Below are positions 43,355 through 52,303 of a DNA stretch of 64,000 nt, piece after piece (the first letter of the stretch is position 1; each line of letters opens with the position of its first letter). The notes below the pieces were generated by a model. The model made no database searches and had not been told where the DNA came from. It worked only from the letters and a program-made list of their open reading frames with translations. The translations under genes were made by a program, and so were the position numbers. The DNA is taken from contig NZ_CP127385.1 in the NCBI RefSeq assembly GCF_030378205.1, forward strand, positions 1,280,001-1,344,000, given 5' to 3'. The stretch is from Bradyrhizobium sp. NP1. Its GTDB lineage: Bacteria; Pseudomonadota; Alphaproteobacteria; Rhizobiales; Xanthobacteraceae.

Positions 43355-44257
43355 TCACCGCGAGCGATTCGCCACGCGGCCGATCAGCGTATCGAGCTTC
43401 GACAGGAACAGCCCAAGCGTCGGCGAGGTGTTCGCCTTGTGATAGCCGACGACGAGGTCGATGGTGGGCGGCGTGCCCTTCACCGGGCGGCCGACCACCG
43501 ACCAGGGCAGGAAGTTCAGCGCGTAGCGCGGCATCAGCGCAAAGCCGCGGGTGGAAGCGACCAGCGAGATCGCCATCGCGAGGTTGTCGGCCTGGTGCGC
43601 GTTCGTAATCGAAAGGCCCGACTTGCGGATATAGTCGTCGATGACGACGTGGAGCGCCGGAGCGGTGTCCGACACGTTGATGAAGGGTTCGCCTGCGATC
43701 GCCTGCAACTCGACATTCTCACCCGCGGCGAGGCGGTGGTCGCTCGGCAGCACGACGAGGAGCGGCTCCTTCGTCACGGTGCGGAACACGAGATCGGTGG
43801 CGTCAAGCTCGCGCCGCATGAAGGCAAGGTCGAGCCGGCCGCGCATGAGCGCCTCGGCCAGAGCGGGCGAATATTCGCTCGTCACGGTGACGTCGACCGT
43901 GGGCAACTGGTCGCGCAGCACATGCATGGCTTCAGGCAGCCAGTCCATTTCCTGGCCGGTCAGGAAGCCGAGCCCGAAAGCGGGTTTCTCCGGCCGCGCC
44001 GCGCGCCGGGCCGCTTCGCGCGCCGCCTCGACCTGCGACAGCGCCAGCCGCGCATGATCGAGAAAGGCCTTTCCCGCGAGCGTGAGTTCGACGCCATGCA
44101 CGCTGCGCGTCAGCAGGGGCGCGCCGACCTCGTATTCGAGATCGCGGATCTGCCGGCTCAGCGAGGGCTGCGAGGTGTGCAGCCGCCGTTCGGCGGCAAC
44201 CGTCAGGCTGCCCTCCTCGGCCACCGCCACGAAATATCTGAGATGGCGCAGTTCCAT
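43355..44257 (-). CDS. LysR-family transcriptional regulator
   Basis: 300 residues from ATG 44257 (MELRHLRYFVAVAEEGS, the usual opening); two earlier ATGs are unlikely. HTH about 1-60, effector domain about 90-295 with the F-M-R-R-E pattern of CatR/BenM-like regulators. Divergent from the SDR gene, with a 19-bp palindrome immediately upstream of its start. It likely controls that SDR gene and itself. Confidence 0.87.
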   Translation of the reverse strand: MELRHLRYFVAVAEEGSLTVAAERRLHTSQPSLSRQIRDLEYEVGAPLLTRSVHGVELTLAGKAFLDHARLALSQVEAAREAARRAARPEKPAFGLGFLTGQEMDWLPEAMHVLRDQLPTVDVTVTSEYSPALAEALMRGRLDLAFMRRELDATDLVFRTVTKEPLLVVLPSDHRLAAGENVELQAIAGEPFINVSDTAPALHVVIDDYIRKSGLSITNAHQADNLAMAISLVASTRGFALMPRYALNFLPWSVVGRPVKGTPPTIDLVVGYHKANTSPTLGLFLSKLDTLIGRVANRSR

Positions 44258-44265
44258 GGCCCATT

Positions 44266-44284
44266 CCATGCCCACTAGGCATGG
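44266..44284. promoter_or_regulatory. Palindrome in LysR/SDR divergent promoter
   Basis: CCATGCC-CACTA-GGCATGG, a perfect 7-bp inverted repeat with 5-nt spacer. It starts 8 nt upstream of the LysR start codon. Size and symmetry fit a LysR recognition half (T-N11-A type), consistent with autoregulation. Confidence 0.55.
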
Positions 44285-44377
44285 AAGCAATCCTACAAAG
44301 TCTTTTTAGCCTATTCAAGGCTGACCTAGATCATACGCCATCAGCATGGCATGGGCCATGCTTCATGGAGGCTCATC

Positions 44378-45124
44378 ATGACCAATCTCTCTGGCAAGAC
44401 CGCTCTCGTCACCGGCGCGTCGCGCGGCATCGGCCGCGCCAGCGCGCTGGCGCTGGCACGGCTCGGCGCGCAGGTTCTGGTTCATTACGGCCGTGGCCGC
44501 GCGGAGGCCGAGGCGGTGGTGACGGAAATCCGCAACAGCGGCGGACGGGCGCAGGCGATCGCGGCCGATCTGGCTGCGCCGGAAGGACCGCATGCGCTCG
44601 CGAAGGAAGTCCGCGCCATCGTCGGCGAGCGTCTGGACATCCTGGTGTCCAACGCCGGCATATCGAGGCCCGGGATTATCGAGGAGACCACGCTCGCCGA
44701 TTTCGACGACCTGTTCGCGGTCAACGTCCGCGCGCCGTTCTTCCTGGTCCAGCAATTGTTGCCGATCCTCAAGAGCGGCTCCAGCATCGTGCTGGTGTCC
44801 TCGCTCGCCGCCCACGCCTCGGTCGGCCATCTCTCGGCCTATGCGGCGACCAAGGGCGCGATCGATACGCTGGTCAGGCACCTTGCCGCAGCGCTCGGCG
44901 AGCGCGGCATCCGCGTCAACGCGGTGGCGCCGGGCGTGGTCGAGACCGACATGTCGAGTTTCGCCAGGACCGACGCTGGGCGCGACTTCGCACTCGGCAT
45001 GCAGGCCCTGAAACGGATCGCGCAGCCCGACGATATCGGCGACGTCGTAGCCTTCCTCGGCTCCGACCAAGCGCGATGGATCAACGGCGACAGCGTCCGC
45101 GTCGACGGCGGTTCGAAACTATAG
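44378..45124 (+). CDS. SDR-family oxidoreductase
   Basis: 248 residues from ATG 44378 with GGAGG upstream. Complete classical SDR: T-G-A-S-R-G-I-G cofactor loop (residues 12-19), N-A-G, catalytic Ser in V-S-S-L-A-A, and Y-A-A-T-K-G-A. NAD(P)-dependent 3-oxoacyl-reductase-like enzyme of unknown substrate. Divergent from the LysR regulator that probably controls it. Confidence 0.88.
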   Translation: MTNLSGKTALVTGASRGIGRASALALARLGAQVLVHYGRGRAEAEAVVTEIRNSGGRAQAIAADLAAPEGPHALAKEVRAIVGERLDILVSNAGISRPGIIEETTLADFDDLFAVNVRAPFFLVQQLLPILKSGSSIVLVSSLAAHASVGHLSAYAATKGAIDTLVRHLAAALGERGIRVNAVAPGVVETDMSSFARTDAGRDFALGMQALKRIAQPDDIGDVVAFLGSDQARWINGDSVRVDGGSKL

Positions 45125-45244
45125 GTCGTGGAAAATGCTCTAACGTCAATCGTCAGGCGGCGTCGCGCCGACAAGGCGCGATGCCCGCGGTGTAATTGAT
45201 TAAAGAAACCTGTCGACGGCGTGTCGAGGCGCTGCGCAAGCCAG

Positions 45245-45436
45245 CTACTTCCCCTCGAGCACTTTCTTCAAGACCAGGTCGGAAAGCTGGACTACCAGCG
45301 CCCGCAACCTGGCATTTTCCTCGAGCAGCGACACCATCTGGTTGTCGACATCTGCGTCGAACCCGGTGTCGTCCTCACACATCGGCAACGGAACGCCATC
45401 TTCATTCCGGATTGCCGGTCGATACGCGTGAACCAT
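45245..45436 (-). CDS. Small helical hypothetical protein
   Basis: 63 residues from ATG 45436, preceded by GGGGGTATCC. The first half is acidic with one Cys. The second half (about 32-62) reads N-Q-M-V-S-L-L-E-E-N-A-R-L-R-A-L-V-V-Q-L-S-D-L-V-L-K, a clear leucine-rich heptad helix suited to a short coiled coil. No signal peptide. I recognise it only as a rhizobial-type small conserved protein. Confidence 0.55.
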   Translation of the reverse strand: MVHAYRPAIRNEDGVPLPMCEDDTGFDADVDNQMVSLLEENARLRALVVQLSDLVLKKVLEGK

Positions 45437-45841
45437 GACGGATACCCCCTGGCAGCAACAAACAAAAACAAACCCCAGCCAAGTCGATGAAGGAATCGTC
45501 GCCCGAATCAGGGTCGAAATTGGGACGGTTCGGAGGGCAAATTGAAGCGGCGGTACAGCGAAGTGGGGGCGCGCGGCCTCAAGCGACAACCGCCAATTAG
45601 TTTTTCACGCGCCTCGCGGCTGAGTTGCGCGATTTCACAAACAGGATCACAAAAGAGTGCGGCGCGGCGGTCGATCGCGAATCGATTCGTTAACGCGCGG
45701 TGCATGCGCGTCAGGGCGCGCGGCACATGTAATTTCTGCAATCTCTGCAGGCGCGCGTTGCGTCGAGCGCGCAGAAATTGCCGTATCGCTCAGCCTGTGC
45801 GCCGGGGCATGGTAAAAGCGGGCTTTGCAGTGGAGTTGCTC
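45437..45841. other. 405-bp gap with one inverted repeat
   Basis: No coding frame is convincing. Near 45730-45780 the half-sites AATTTCTGC and GCAGAAATT form an inverted repeat around an inner CGCGC/GCGCG pairing. This could fold in the leader of the downstream MBL gene or act as its operator. Confidence 0.4.
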
Positions 45842-46660
45842 ATGCCGTCATGGACCTGCGAACAATGTGGCGCCCAGTTTCCTGACAGCGCCGCACCGCC
45901 GCATACCTGTCCGATCTGTGAGGACGAGCGGCAGTTCGTGAACTGGAAGGGCCAGCGCTTTTTGACGCGCGAGGCGCTGGCGCAAACGCACAAGCTCGAA
46001 TGCCGCGACGATCTCGGCGTTCCCGGTATCGCGCTCACCCCGAGTTTTGCGATCGGCCAGCGTGCGCTGCTGCTGCGCGAGGCGGATGGCTGCGTGATGT
46101 GGGACTGCGTGCCGCTCGCGACGCGGGAGGGCATCGACCATGTCCGCTCGCTCGGCGGCCTGAAGGCGATCGCGATCTCGCATCCGCACTACTATGGTGC
46201 GGTCGCCGACTGGAGCGCGGCGTTCGGCGACGCGCCGGTCTATCTGCACGGCGACGATCGCGCCTTCGTCACCCGCCCGCACCGCGCGATCGTGCCGTGG
46301 ACGGGCGACAATTTTGCGATTTCCGACGATATCAGCCTGGTGCGCAGCGGCGGCCATTTCGCCGGCGCCACCATGCTGCACTGGCGCAGGGGCGCGAATG
46401 GGCGCGGTGCCCTGTTTGCCGGCGATATCGCCATGGTGGCGATGGATCGCCGCTCGGTGAGCTTCATGTACAGCTATCCGAACTATATCCCGCTCAACGC
46501 CGCGGCCGTGAGGCGGATCGCCTCCAGCGTGGCGCAGCTCGCCTTTGACCGCATTTACGGCGCCTGGTGGGGGCGCAACATCGAAAGCGGGGCGAAGGCC
46601 GCGTTCGACGCGTCCGTGGTGCGCTACCTGGCCGCCATTTCCGACGATTCCGCGCGATGA
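45842..46660 (+). CDS. MBL-fold protein with N-terminal zinc ribbon
   Basis: 272 residues from ATG 45842. The N-terminal ribbon is C6-x2-C9 ... C23-x2-C26, like rubredoxin-type zinc knuckles. The following MBL domain has S-H-P-H-Y-Y-G instead of H-x-H-x-D-H, so the classical dinuclear metal site is incomplete. G-D-I-A and the H of R-S-G-G-H-F-A-G remain. Found as a free-standing hypothetical in alphaproteobacteria. Hydrolase activity is uncertain; single-metal chemistry is possible. Confidence 0.8.
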   Translation: MPSWTCEQCGAQFPDSAAPPHTCPICEDERQFVNWKGQRFLTREALAQTHKLECRDDLGVPGIALTPSFAIGQRALLLREADGCVMWDCVPLATREGIDHVRSLGGLKAIAISHPHYYGAVADWSAAFGDAPVYLHGDDRAFVTRPHRAIVPWTGDNFAISDDISLVRSGGHFAGATMLHWRRGANGRGALFAGDIAMVAMDRRSVSFMYSYPNYIPLNAAAVRRIASSVAQLAFDRIYGAWWGRNIESGAKAAFDASVVRYLAAISDDSAR

Positions 46661-46702
46661 GCGGCGCGCATCGCTAGAAGGCAGGCTTTGTCGACGATTC
46701 CG

Positions 46703-46737
46703 TTAAGGGTCGCTTAGTTGCACGGGGATACCGTGCA
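46703..46737 (+). promoter_or_regulatory. CtrA-like half-sites and short palindrome
   Basis: TTAA-N7-TTAG (46703-46717) resembles the alphaproteobacterial CtrA box with one mismatch. It is followed by the perfect inverted repeat TGCACGG-GGATA-CCGTGCA (46719-46737). Both lie directly upstream of the fused MFS/spermidine synthase gene (start 46760) and may regulate it, or the hairpin may end the MBL transcript. Confidence 0.35.
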
Positions 46738-46759
46738 GCGATCGTTAACGGATTGATCG

Positions 46760-49030
46760 ATGTCGCTGCTCCAGGACGTTCCGCAACGGCTCTTGCCTGA
46801 CATCAGGGAAACGGCGGCCGATGCGCGCCTGACGCCGTTGCTCTATGCTGCGACGCTGTTCGCGTCCGCGCTGCTGTTGTTCTCGATCCAGCCGATGTTC
46901 GCCAAGATGGTGCTGCCGAAGCTCGGCGGCGCGCCGGCGGTGTGGTCGGTCGCGATGGTGTTCTTCCAGACCATGCTGCTCGCCGGCTACGCCTATGCGC
47001 ATTGGCTCTCGGCCCTGCTGCCGCCGCGCCGCGCGGCGGTGGTGCATGTCGCGCTGATCGCGGTCACCACGCTGGCGCTGCCGATCGCGATCGCGCCGGA
47101 TTGGGGCGCGCCGCCCACTGAGGCCGCCGCGCTCTGGCTGTTCGGCCTGTTTGCCGTGTCGATCGGGCTGCCCTTCTTCACGCTGTCGGCCAGCGCGCCG
47201 CTGCTGCAGAGCTGGTTTGCGGCGAGCCGGCACCGCCAGGCCGGCAATCCCTATGTGCTGTATGCCGCCTCCAATCTCGGCTCGTTCGCGGCGCTGTTCG
47301 CCTATCCGGCGGTGATCGAGCCATTGCTCAGCCTGCACACGCAGACTGCGGCCTGGTCGATCGGCTTTGCGGCGCTCGCCCTGCTGATGGTCATGGTGGC
47401 GCTGCGGCTCGGCCGCGATGCGCCTGCGCCGGCACGCCACGCGGACGCGGCGCCGGTGCCCGCGCCAAGCCTCGCCGAGCGGGCGCGCTGGGTCGCGCTT
47501 TCGGCCGTGCCCTCCGGTCTCGTGATCGCGGTCACCTCGCATCTGACCACCGACGTCGCCGCCGCGCCATTCCTCTGGGTCATCCCGCTTGCGCTCTACC
47601 TCCTCACCTTCGTCGCCGTGTTCCGGGAGCGCCCGTGGATCCCCCATGGCGTCGTCGTCTGGCTGGTGCCGTTCGCGGTCACGCCGCTGGTGGTGAGTTC
47701 GATGTCGTCGGCCAAGGTGTTCTGGGCGGCGGCGATCCTGCTCAATCTGGCGGTGTTCGTGGTGCTGACGCTGCTCTGCCATGGCGAGCTCTATGCGCGG
47801 CGGCCGCAGCCGGCGCGGCTCACCGAATTCTTTCTCTGTACCTCGTTTGGCGGCGTCCTCGGCGGCGCATTCGCGGGCCTGCTGGCGCCGCATCTCTTCG
47901 CCGGCAATTACGAGTATCCGATCCTGATCGTGCTGGCGCTGCTGGCGCTGCCCGGGCTTGCCGCAGGCGAGCGCCGGAGCGTCGTTATCGAAGCCGCCTT
48001 CTGGCTGTCGCTCGGCGCCGCCCTGCTATTGATCTCGCGCTTCGCACATATCGAGCTGCCGGCGTCGTCCGAATTGCCGTTCCAGGCCGGGCTGATCCTG
48101 CTTGCCGGCATCATGCTGTTCCAGCGGGACCGACCGCTTCGCTTCGTCGGGCTCGCGATGCTGAGCTTCACCATCACCACCTGCTGGCGGCCGGGCCTTG
48201 CCCCGGTCGAAATCGCACGCAGCTTCTTCGGCGTGCACAAGGTGGTGGAGACGGCGGACGGCCGGGCGCGGCTGCTCTATCACGGCAACACGCTGCACGG
48301 CGCGGAGCGACTGCGCGCCAATGACGGCACGCCTGTCGCAGGCCTGCCGGAGGCGCTGACCTATTACTATCCCTTCGGCCCGTTCGCCGAGGCGATCACG
48401 GCGGCCCGCGCGGCGCATGGCGGCTTCGATCGGGTCGCCGTCATCGGTCTCGGCGCTGGCGCGCTCGCCTGCCACCGCCGCGGCGGCGAGGCCTGGACCT
48501 TCTTCGAGATCGATCCCGAGGTGGTGCGCATCGCGCGTAACCCCGCGCGGTTCGAGTTCCTGTCGCGCTGCGCGCCTGACGCCGCGACCGTGCTCGGTGA
48601 CGCGCGGCTCACGCTGGCGGCCGCCACAAAACCCTTCGATCTGATCGCGCTGGACGCTTTCTCCTCCGACGCCATTCCGGTCCATCTGCTCACCCGCGAA
48701 GCCTTTGCCGGCTACCTGACAAAGCTCTCGCCGCACGGCGTGATCGTCGCCCACATCTCCAACCGCCATCTCGACCTGGCGCCTGTTCTGGCCAATGTCG
48801 CACAGTCGCTCGGGCTGGTCGCGTTCCTCAAGGAGGATAGCGCGGCCGGCGACTTCATGAAGGAGTTTCATACCGACGCGCGCATCGTGATGCTGGCGCG
48901 CACGCCCGCGGATGTGGGCCGCGTCGCCTCGAGCTGGACGCCTCTTGCGCAGGATTCCTCGAGCGCGCTCTGGACCGACGATTATTCCAACATTCTCGGC
49001 GCCATGCTGCGGCGGAAATTCGGCGGGTAG
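46760..49030 (+). CDS. Fused MFS-type membrane / spermidine synthase-like protein
   Basis: 756 residues. The N-terminal part (about 28-470) has roughly a dozen hydrophobic segments. The C-terminal domain (about 500-745) is a spermidine-synthase-like Rossmann fold with V-A-V-I-G-L-G-A-G-A-L-A and F-F-E-I-D-P-E-V. The catalytic Asp of aminopropyltransferases may be in A-L-D-A-F-S-S-D-A-I-P. Widespread in bacteria as spermidine synthase, but polyamine synthesis has not been shown for most members. Located in the inner membrane. Confidence 0.87.
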   Translation: MSLLQDVPQRLLPDIRETAADARLTPLLYAATLFASALLLFSIQPMFAKMVLPKLGGAPAVWSVAMVFFQTMLLAGYAYAHWLSALLPPRRAAVVHVALIAVTTLALPIAIAPDWGAPPTEAAALWLFGLFAVSIGLPFFTLSASAPLLQSWFAASRHRQAGNPYVLYAASNLGSFAALFAYPAVIEPLLSLHTQTAAWSIGFAALALLMVMVALRLGRDAPAPARHADAAPVPAPSLAERARWVALSAVPSGLVIAVTSHLTTDVAAAPFLWVIPLALYLLTFVAVFRERPWIPHGVVVWLVPFAVTPLVVSSMSSAKVFWAAAILLNLAVFVVLTLLCHGELYARRPQPARLTEFFLCTSFGGVLGGAFAGLLAPHLFAGNYEYPILIVLALLALPGLAAGERRSVVIEAAFWLSLGAALLLISRFAHIELPASSELPFQAGLILLAGIMLFQRDRPLRFVGLAMLSFTITTCWRPGLAPVEIARSFFGVHKVVETADGRARLLYHGNTLHGAERLRANDGTPVAGLPEALTYYYPFGPFAEAITAARAAHGGFDRVAVIGLGAGALACHRRGGEAWTFFEIDPEVVRIARNPARFEFLSRCAPDAATVLGDARLTLAAATKPFDLIALDAFSSDAIPVHLLTREAFAGYLTKLSPHGVIVAHISNRHLDLAPVLANVAQSLGLVAFLKEDSAAGDFMKEFHTDARIVMLARTPADVGRVASSWTPLAQDSSSALWTDDYSNILGAMLRRKFGG

Positions 49031-49090
49031 CCCTGTCGGGATTGGCGCCCGCCATTCGTCTTCCAGGCGTCGCAGCCAAGGGAGACCGGT

Positions 49091-50296
49091 ATGAAATCCT
49101 CGTACCGTTGGGTGATCGTCGCGGTGGGTGCCCTCATGACCTGCGTCGGCATCGGCGCCATGTTCTCGCTTGCCGTGTTCCTGCAGCCGATGGCGGCCGA
49201 TACCGGCTGGTCGCGCACCGGCATATCGAGCGCCATGACGCTCGATTTCCTGGTCATGGGGGTGGCAGGCTTCGGCTGGGGCGCGGCCAGCGACCGTTTC
49301 GGCGCTCGCATCGTCGTGCTGGCCGGTAGCGCGCTCCTTGGGCTCGGCCTCGTGCTGGCGAGCCGGGCGGCCTCGCTTTTGCAGTTCCAGCTCACCTATG
49401 GCGTCGTGGTCGGCCTTGCCGCCGGCGCCTTCGTCGCGCCGATGATCGCCGCCGTGATGGACTGGTTCGAGGACAGCCGCAGCCTCGCGGTGTCGCTGGT
49501 CTCGGCCGGCATCGGGGTGGCGCCGATGACCGTCTCGCCCTTCGTGCGCTGGCTGATCTCGGCCTATGACTGGCGATCCGCCATGATGGTGGTGGGCATC
49601 GCAGCCTGGGTGCTGCTCATCCCCGCCGCGCTCCTGGTGCGGCGCGCGCCTGCACCGGCGGGCGGGGGCGCCTTGTCGGCCGGTCCCGCCGCGCAACCAT
49701 CACCGTCGGTCCGCGAGGCGCTGCGCTCGCCGCAATTCGTCGTGCTCGCGCTCACCTTCTTCCTCTGCTGCGGTGCCCATTCCGGGCCGATCTTCCACAT
49801 GGTGAGCTATGCAATCGGCTGCGGGATCGCGCCGATGGCGGCCGTGTCGATCTATAGTCTCGAGGGGCTGTCCGGCCTCGGCGGACGTCTGTTGTTCGGC
49901 CTGCTCGCCGACCGCTTCGGCGCCAAGCCGGTCTTGATCGCGGGCCTGCTGGTGCAGTCGGTGGCGATCTCGGGCTATCTCGCCGTCGACAGGCTCAGCG
50001 GCTTCTACCTGCTGTCGCTGGTCTTCGGCCTCGCCTATGGCGGGGTGATGCCGCTCTATGCGGTGCTGGCGCGCGAGTCCTTCGGCCAGCGCGTGATCGG
50101 CACGGTGTTCGGGGCCCTGACCATGGCCTCCTCGCTTGGCATGGCGTTCGGTCCCTGGGCCGGCGGCCGCATCTTCGATGCCTTCAACAGCTACATGTGG
50201 CTCTACATCGGAGCGACCGGGGTCGCGCTCGGAGCGGTCGCGGTGGCCTTCACCTTCCAGGCGCGGCCAGGGACGGAAGGATTGCAGCCGGCGTGA
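49091..50296 (+). CDS. MFS transporter
   Basis: 401 residues with twelve hydrophobic segments. ATG 49091 follows GGGAGACC. The loop-2/3 motif G-A-A-S-D-R-F-G-A-R and repeat G-L-L-A-D-R-F-G-A-K mark the two six-helix halves. It resembles monocarboxylate/oxalate-formate antiporter-like (MCT-type) carriers of soil bacteria. Substrate unknown. Starts 60 nt after the preceding gene and may share its transcript. Confidence 0.9.
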   Translation: MKSSYRWVIVAVGALMTCVGIGAMFSLAVFLQPMAADTGWSRTGISSAMTLDFLVMGVAGFGWGAASDRFGARIVVLAGSALLGLGLVLASRAASLLQFQLTYGVVVGLAAGAFVAPMIAAVMDWFEDSRSLAVSLVSAGIGVAPMTVSPFVRWLISAYDWRSAMMVVGIAAWVLLIPAALLVRRAPAPAGGGALSAGPAAQPSPSVREALRSPQFVVLALTFFLCCGAHSGPIFHMVSYAIGCGIAPMAAVSIYSLEGLSGLGGRLLFGLLADRFGAKPVLIAGLLVQSVAISGYLAVDRLSGFYLLSLVFGLAYGGVMPLYAVLARESFGQRVIGTVFGALTMASSLGMAFGPWAGGRIFDAFNSYMWLYIGATGVALGAVAVAFTFQARPGTEGLQPA

Positions 50297-50310
50297 GGCG
50301 GACCGCCAAT

Positions 50311-50357
50311 TATCGCCATCTCCAAGTATTGCCGTCTCCAAGTATCGCCATCTGAAG
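50311..50357. repeat. Three 16-bp tandem repeats upstream of htpG
   Basis: TATCGCCATCTCCAAG, TATTGCCGTCTCCAAG and TATCGCCATCTGAAG are head-to-tail copies (50311-50326, 50327-50342, 50343-50357; the last is one base short). They end one base before a -35-like hexamer. May be a multi-site operator or simply slippage-derived. Confidence 0.75.
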
Positions 50358-50358
50358 G

Positions 50359-50387
50359 CTTGATCCACGAAATAGGGGAGTTATATC
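50359..50387 (+). promoter_or_regulatory. Promoter candidate for htpG (RpoH or sigma-70 type)
   Basis: CTTGAT (50359-50364), a 17-bp spacer and TATATC (50382-50387). The CTTGA start of the -35 element is what alphaproteobacterial heat-shock sigma factor RpoH recognises, and htpG is a classic RpoH target. The start codon is 46 nt downstream. The prediction is by eye. Confidence 0.5.
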
Positions 50388-50432
50388 GACGTCTTCCCAT
50401 TCATCTTCTTGTTCAGGACGCTTGAGCAAACG

Positions 50433-52301
50433 ATGACGACTGTCGATACCGCTCCCCAATCCCAGCCGTTCCAGGCCGAGGTTTCCCAGCTGCTGCACCT
50501 GATGGTGCACTCGGTCTATTCCGAGACCGAGATTTTCCTGCGTGAACTGATCTCGAACGCCTCGGATGCCTGCGACAAGCTGCGCTACGAGGCGATCGCA
50601 AAACCCGAGCTGATCGCCGACGGCGAGCCGCCGAAGATCACGATCAGGCCGGACAAGAAGCAGGGCACGCTCACCATCGCCGACACCGGCATCGGCATGG
50701 ACCGCCAGGAGCTGATCGACAATCTCGGCACCATCGCCCGCTCCGGCACCAGGGCCTTCATGGCGCGGCTCGCGGAAGCCAAGGACGGCTCCGGCCTGAT
50801 CGGACAGTTCGGCGTCGGCTTCTACTCCGCCTTCATGGTGGCGGACAGGATCACCGTCATCAGCCGCCGCGCCGGTTCCGATCAAGCGTGGACCTGGTCG
50901 TCCTCGGGCGGTGAAGGTTTCGAGGTCGCTCCGGCAAGCGAGGAAGACGCCAAACGCGTCGGTCGCGGCACCGAGATCGTGCTCCACCTGAAGGAGGACG
51001 CCAAGAAATATCTCGAGGCCTACGAGATCGAGCGCATCGTCGCTGCCTATTCCGACAACATCCAGTTTCCGATCCTGCTGGTGCCGGAGGAGGGCGAGCC
51101 GCGCCAGATCAATTCGGCCAGCGCGCTGTGGCAGCGCCCGAAATCCGAGCTGACGCCGGAAGACTATGCGAAAGCCTACAAGTCGATCGCGCATGCCTTC
51201 GACGAGCCGGCGATGACGCTGCATTACCGCGCCGAGGGCCGCTATTCCTACGCGGTGCTGCTGTTCGCGCCCTCGGCAAAACCGTTCGACCTGTTCGAGC
51301 CGGCGCGCAAGGGCAAGGTCAAGCTCTATGTGCGACGGGTGTTCATCACCGACGACGCCGATCTCCTGCCGGCCTATCTGCGCTTCATGCGTGGCGTCAT
51401 CGACAGCGAGGATCTGCCGCTCAACATCTCGCGCGAGATGCTGCAGAACAACCCGCAGCTCGTGCAGATCAGGAAGGCGGTGGCAAGCCGTGTGATCGGC
51501 GAGCTGGAGACGCTGGCTGACAAGGACGCGGAGAGCTTCAACAAGATCTGGGACGCCTTCGGTCCCGTGATCAAGGAAGGCATCTACGAGGACTTCGAGC
51601 GCCGCGACAAACTGCTCGCGCTGTCGCGCTTCTCGACGACCACAGGCGAGAAGCGCTCGCTCAAGCAATATGTCGCGGACTTCAAGCCCAACCAGACCGA
51701 GATCTATTTTCTGGTCGGCGATTCCATCGAGCGGCTGAAGTCGAACCCCCGGCTCGAGGCGGCGGCTGCGCGCGGCATCGAGGTGCTGCTGCTCACCGAT
51801 CCCGTCGATGCGTTCTGGACCTCGGTGCCGCTGGAATTCGAGGGCAAGAAGCTGAAGTCGCTGAGCCAGGGCGATCTCGACCTCGACCTCGTTCCGCTGG
51901 TCGACGACAAGGCCGAAAAAAGCGAGCCCGCGGCCGACGAGACCGCAACGATCGCGGTGATCAAGGCAAGCCTGGGCGACCGCGTCTCCGACGTGCGCGC
52001 CTCGACGCGTCTCACCACCAGCGCGTCCTGCCTCGTCGCCGGCAGCCATGGTCCCGATCGCGAGCTGGAGCGGCTCTTGTCGCAGCAGAACCGCGGAGAG
52101 CGCAGTAGGCCGATTCTCGAGATCAACCTGCGCCATCCGCTGGTCGCGGCGATCGCCAGCGCCGGCGGCGAAGCCAGCGCGGCCGACGATCTGTCGTTGC
52201 TGCTGCTCGAGCAGGCGCAGATTCTCGATGGCGAGCTGCCGGACGATCCCGCGGGCTTCGCCGCACGGCTCAACCGGCTGGTGCTGAAGGGGATCGGCTA
52301 A
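50433..52301 (+). CDS. htpG: Molecular chaperone HtpG (bacterial Hsp90)
   Basis: 622 residues from ATG 50433 (MTTVDTAP); a TTG at 50409 is rejected. N-terminal GHKL ATPase with [18 protein letters not shown] and G-Q-F-G-V-G-F-Y-S. The middle domain includes the catalytic Arg region (S-R-E-M-L-Q-N-N), and a C-terminal dimerisation domain follows. ATP-driven foldase for stressed proteins in the cytoplasm. Length is normal for the family. Upstream are a heat-shock-like promoter and three tandem repeats. Confidence 0.97.
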   Translation: MTTVDTAPQSQPFQAEVSQLLHLMVHSVYSETEIFLRELISNASDACDKLRYEAIAKPELIADGEPPKITIRPDKKQGTLTIADTGIGMDRQELIDNLGTIARSGTRAFMARLAEAKDGSGLIGQFGVGFYSAFMVADRITVISRRAGSDQAWTWSSSGGEGFEVAPASEEDAKRVGRGTEIVLHLKEDAKKYLEAYEIERIVAAYSDNIQFPILLVPEEGEPRQINSASALWQRPKSELTPEDYAKAYKSIAHAFDEPAMTLHYRAEGRYSYAVLLFAPSAKPFDLFEPARKGKVKLYVRRVFITDDADLLPAYLRFMRGVIDSEDLPLNISREMLQNNPQLVQIRKAVASRVIGELETLADKDAESFNKIWDAFGPVIKEGIYEDFERRDKLLALSRFSTTTGEKRSLKQYVADFKPNQTEIYFLVGDSIERLKSNPRLEAAAARGIEVLLLTDPVDAFWTSVPLEFEGKKLKSLSQGDLDLDLVPLVDDKAEKSEPAADETATIAVIKASLGDRVSDVRASTRLTTSASCLVAGSHGPDRELERLLSQQNRGERSRPILEINLRHPLVAAIASAGGEASAADDLSLLLLEQAQILDGELPDDPAGFAARLNRLVLKGIG

Positions 52302-52303
52302 GG

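Noticed and set aside
45508..45741. 77-codon minus-strand frame in the 45.4-45.8 kb gap
   Set aside because: No start signal, and composition typical of antisense or noncoding high-GC DNA.
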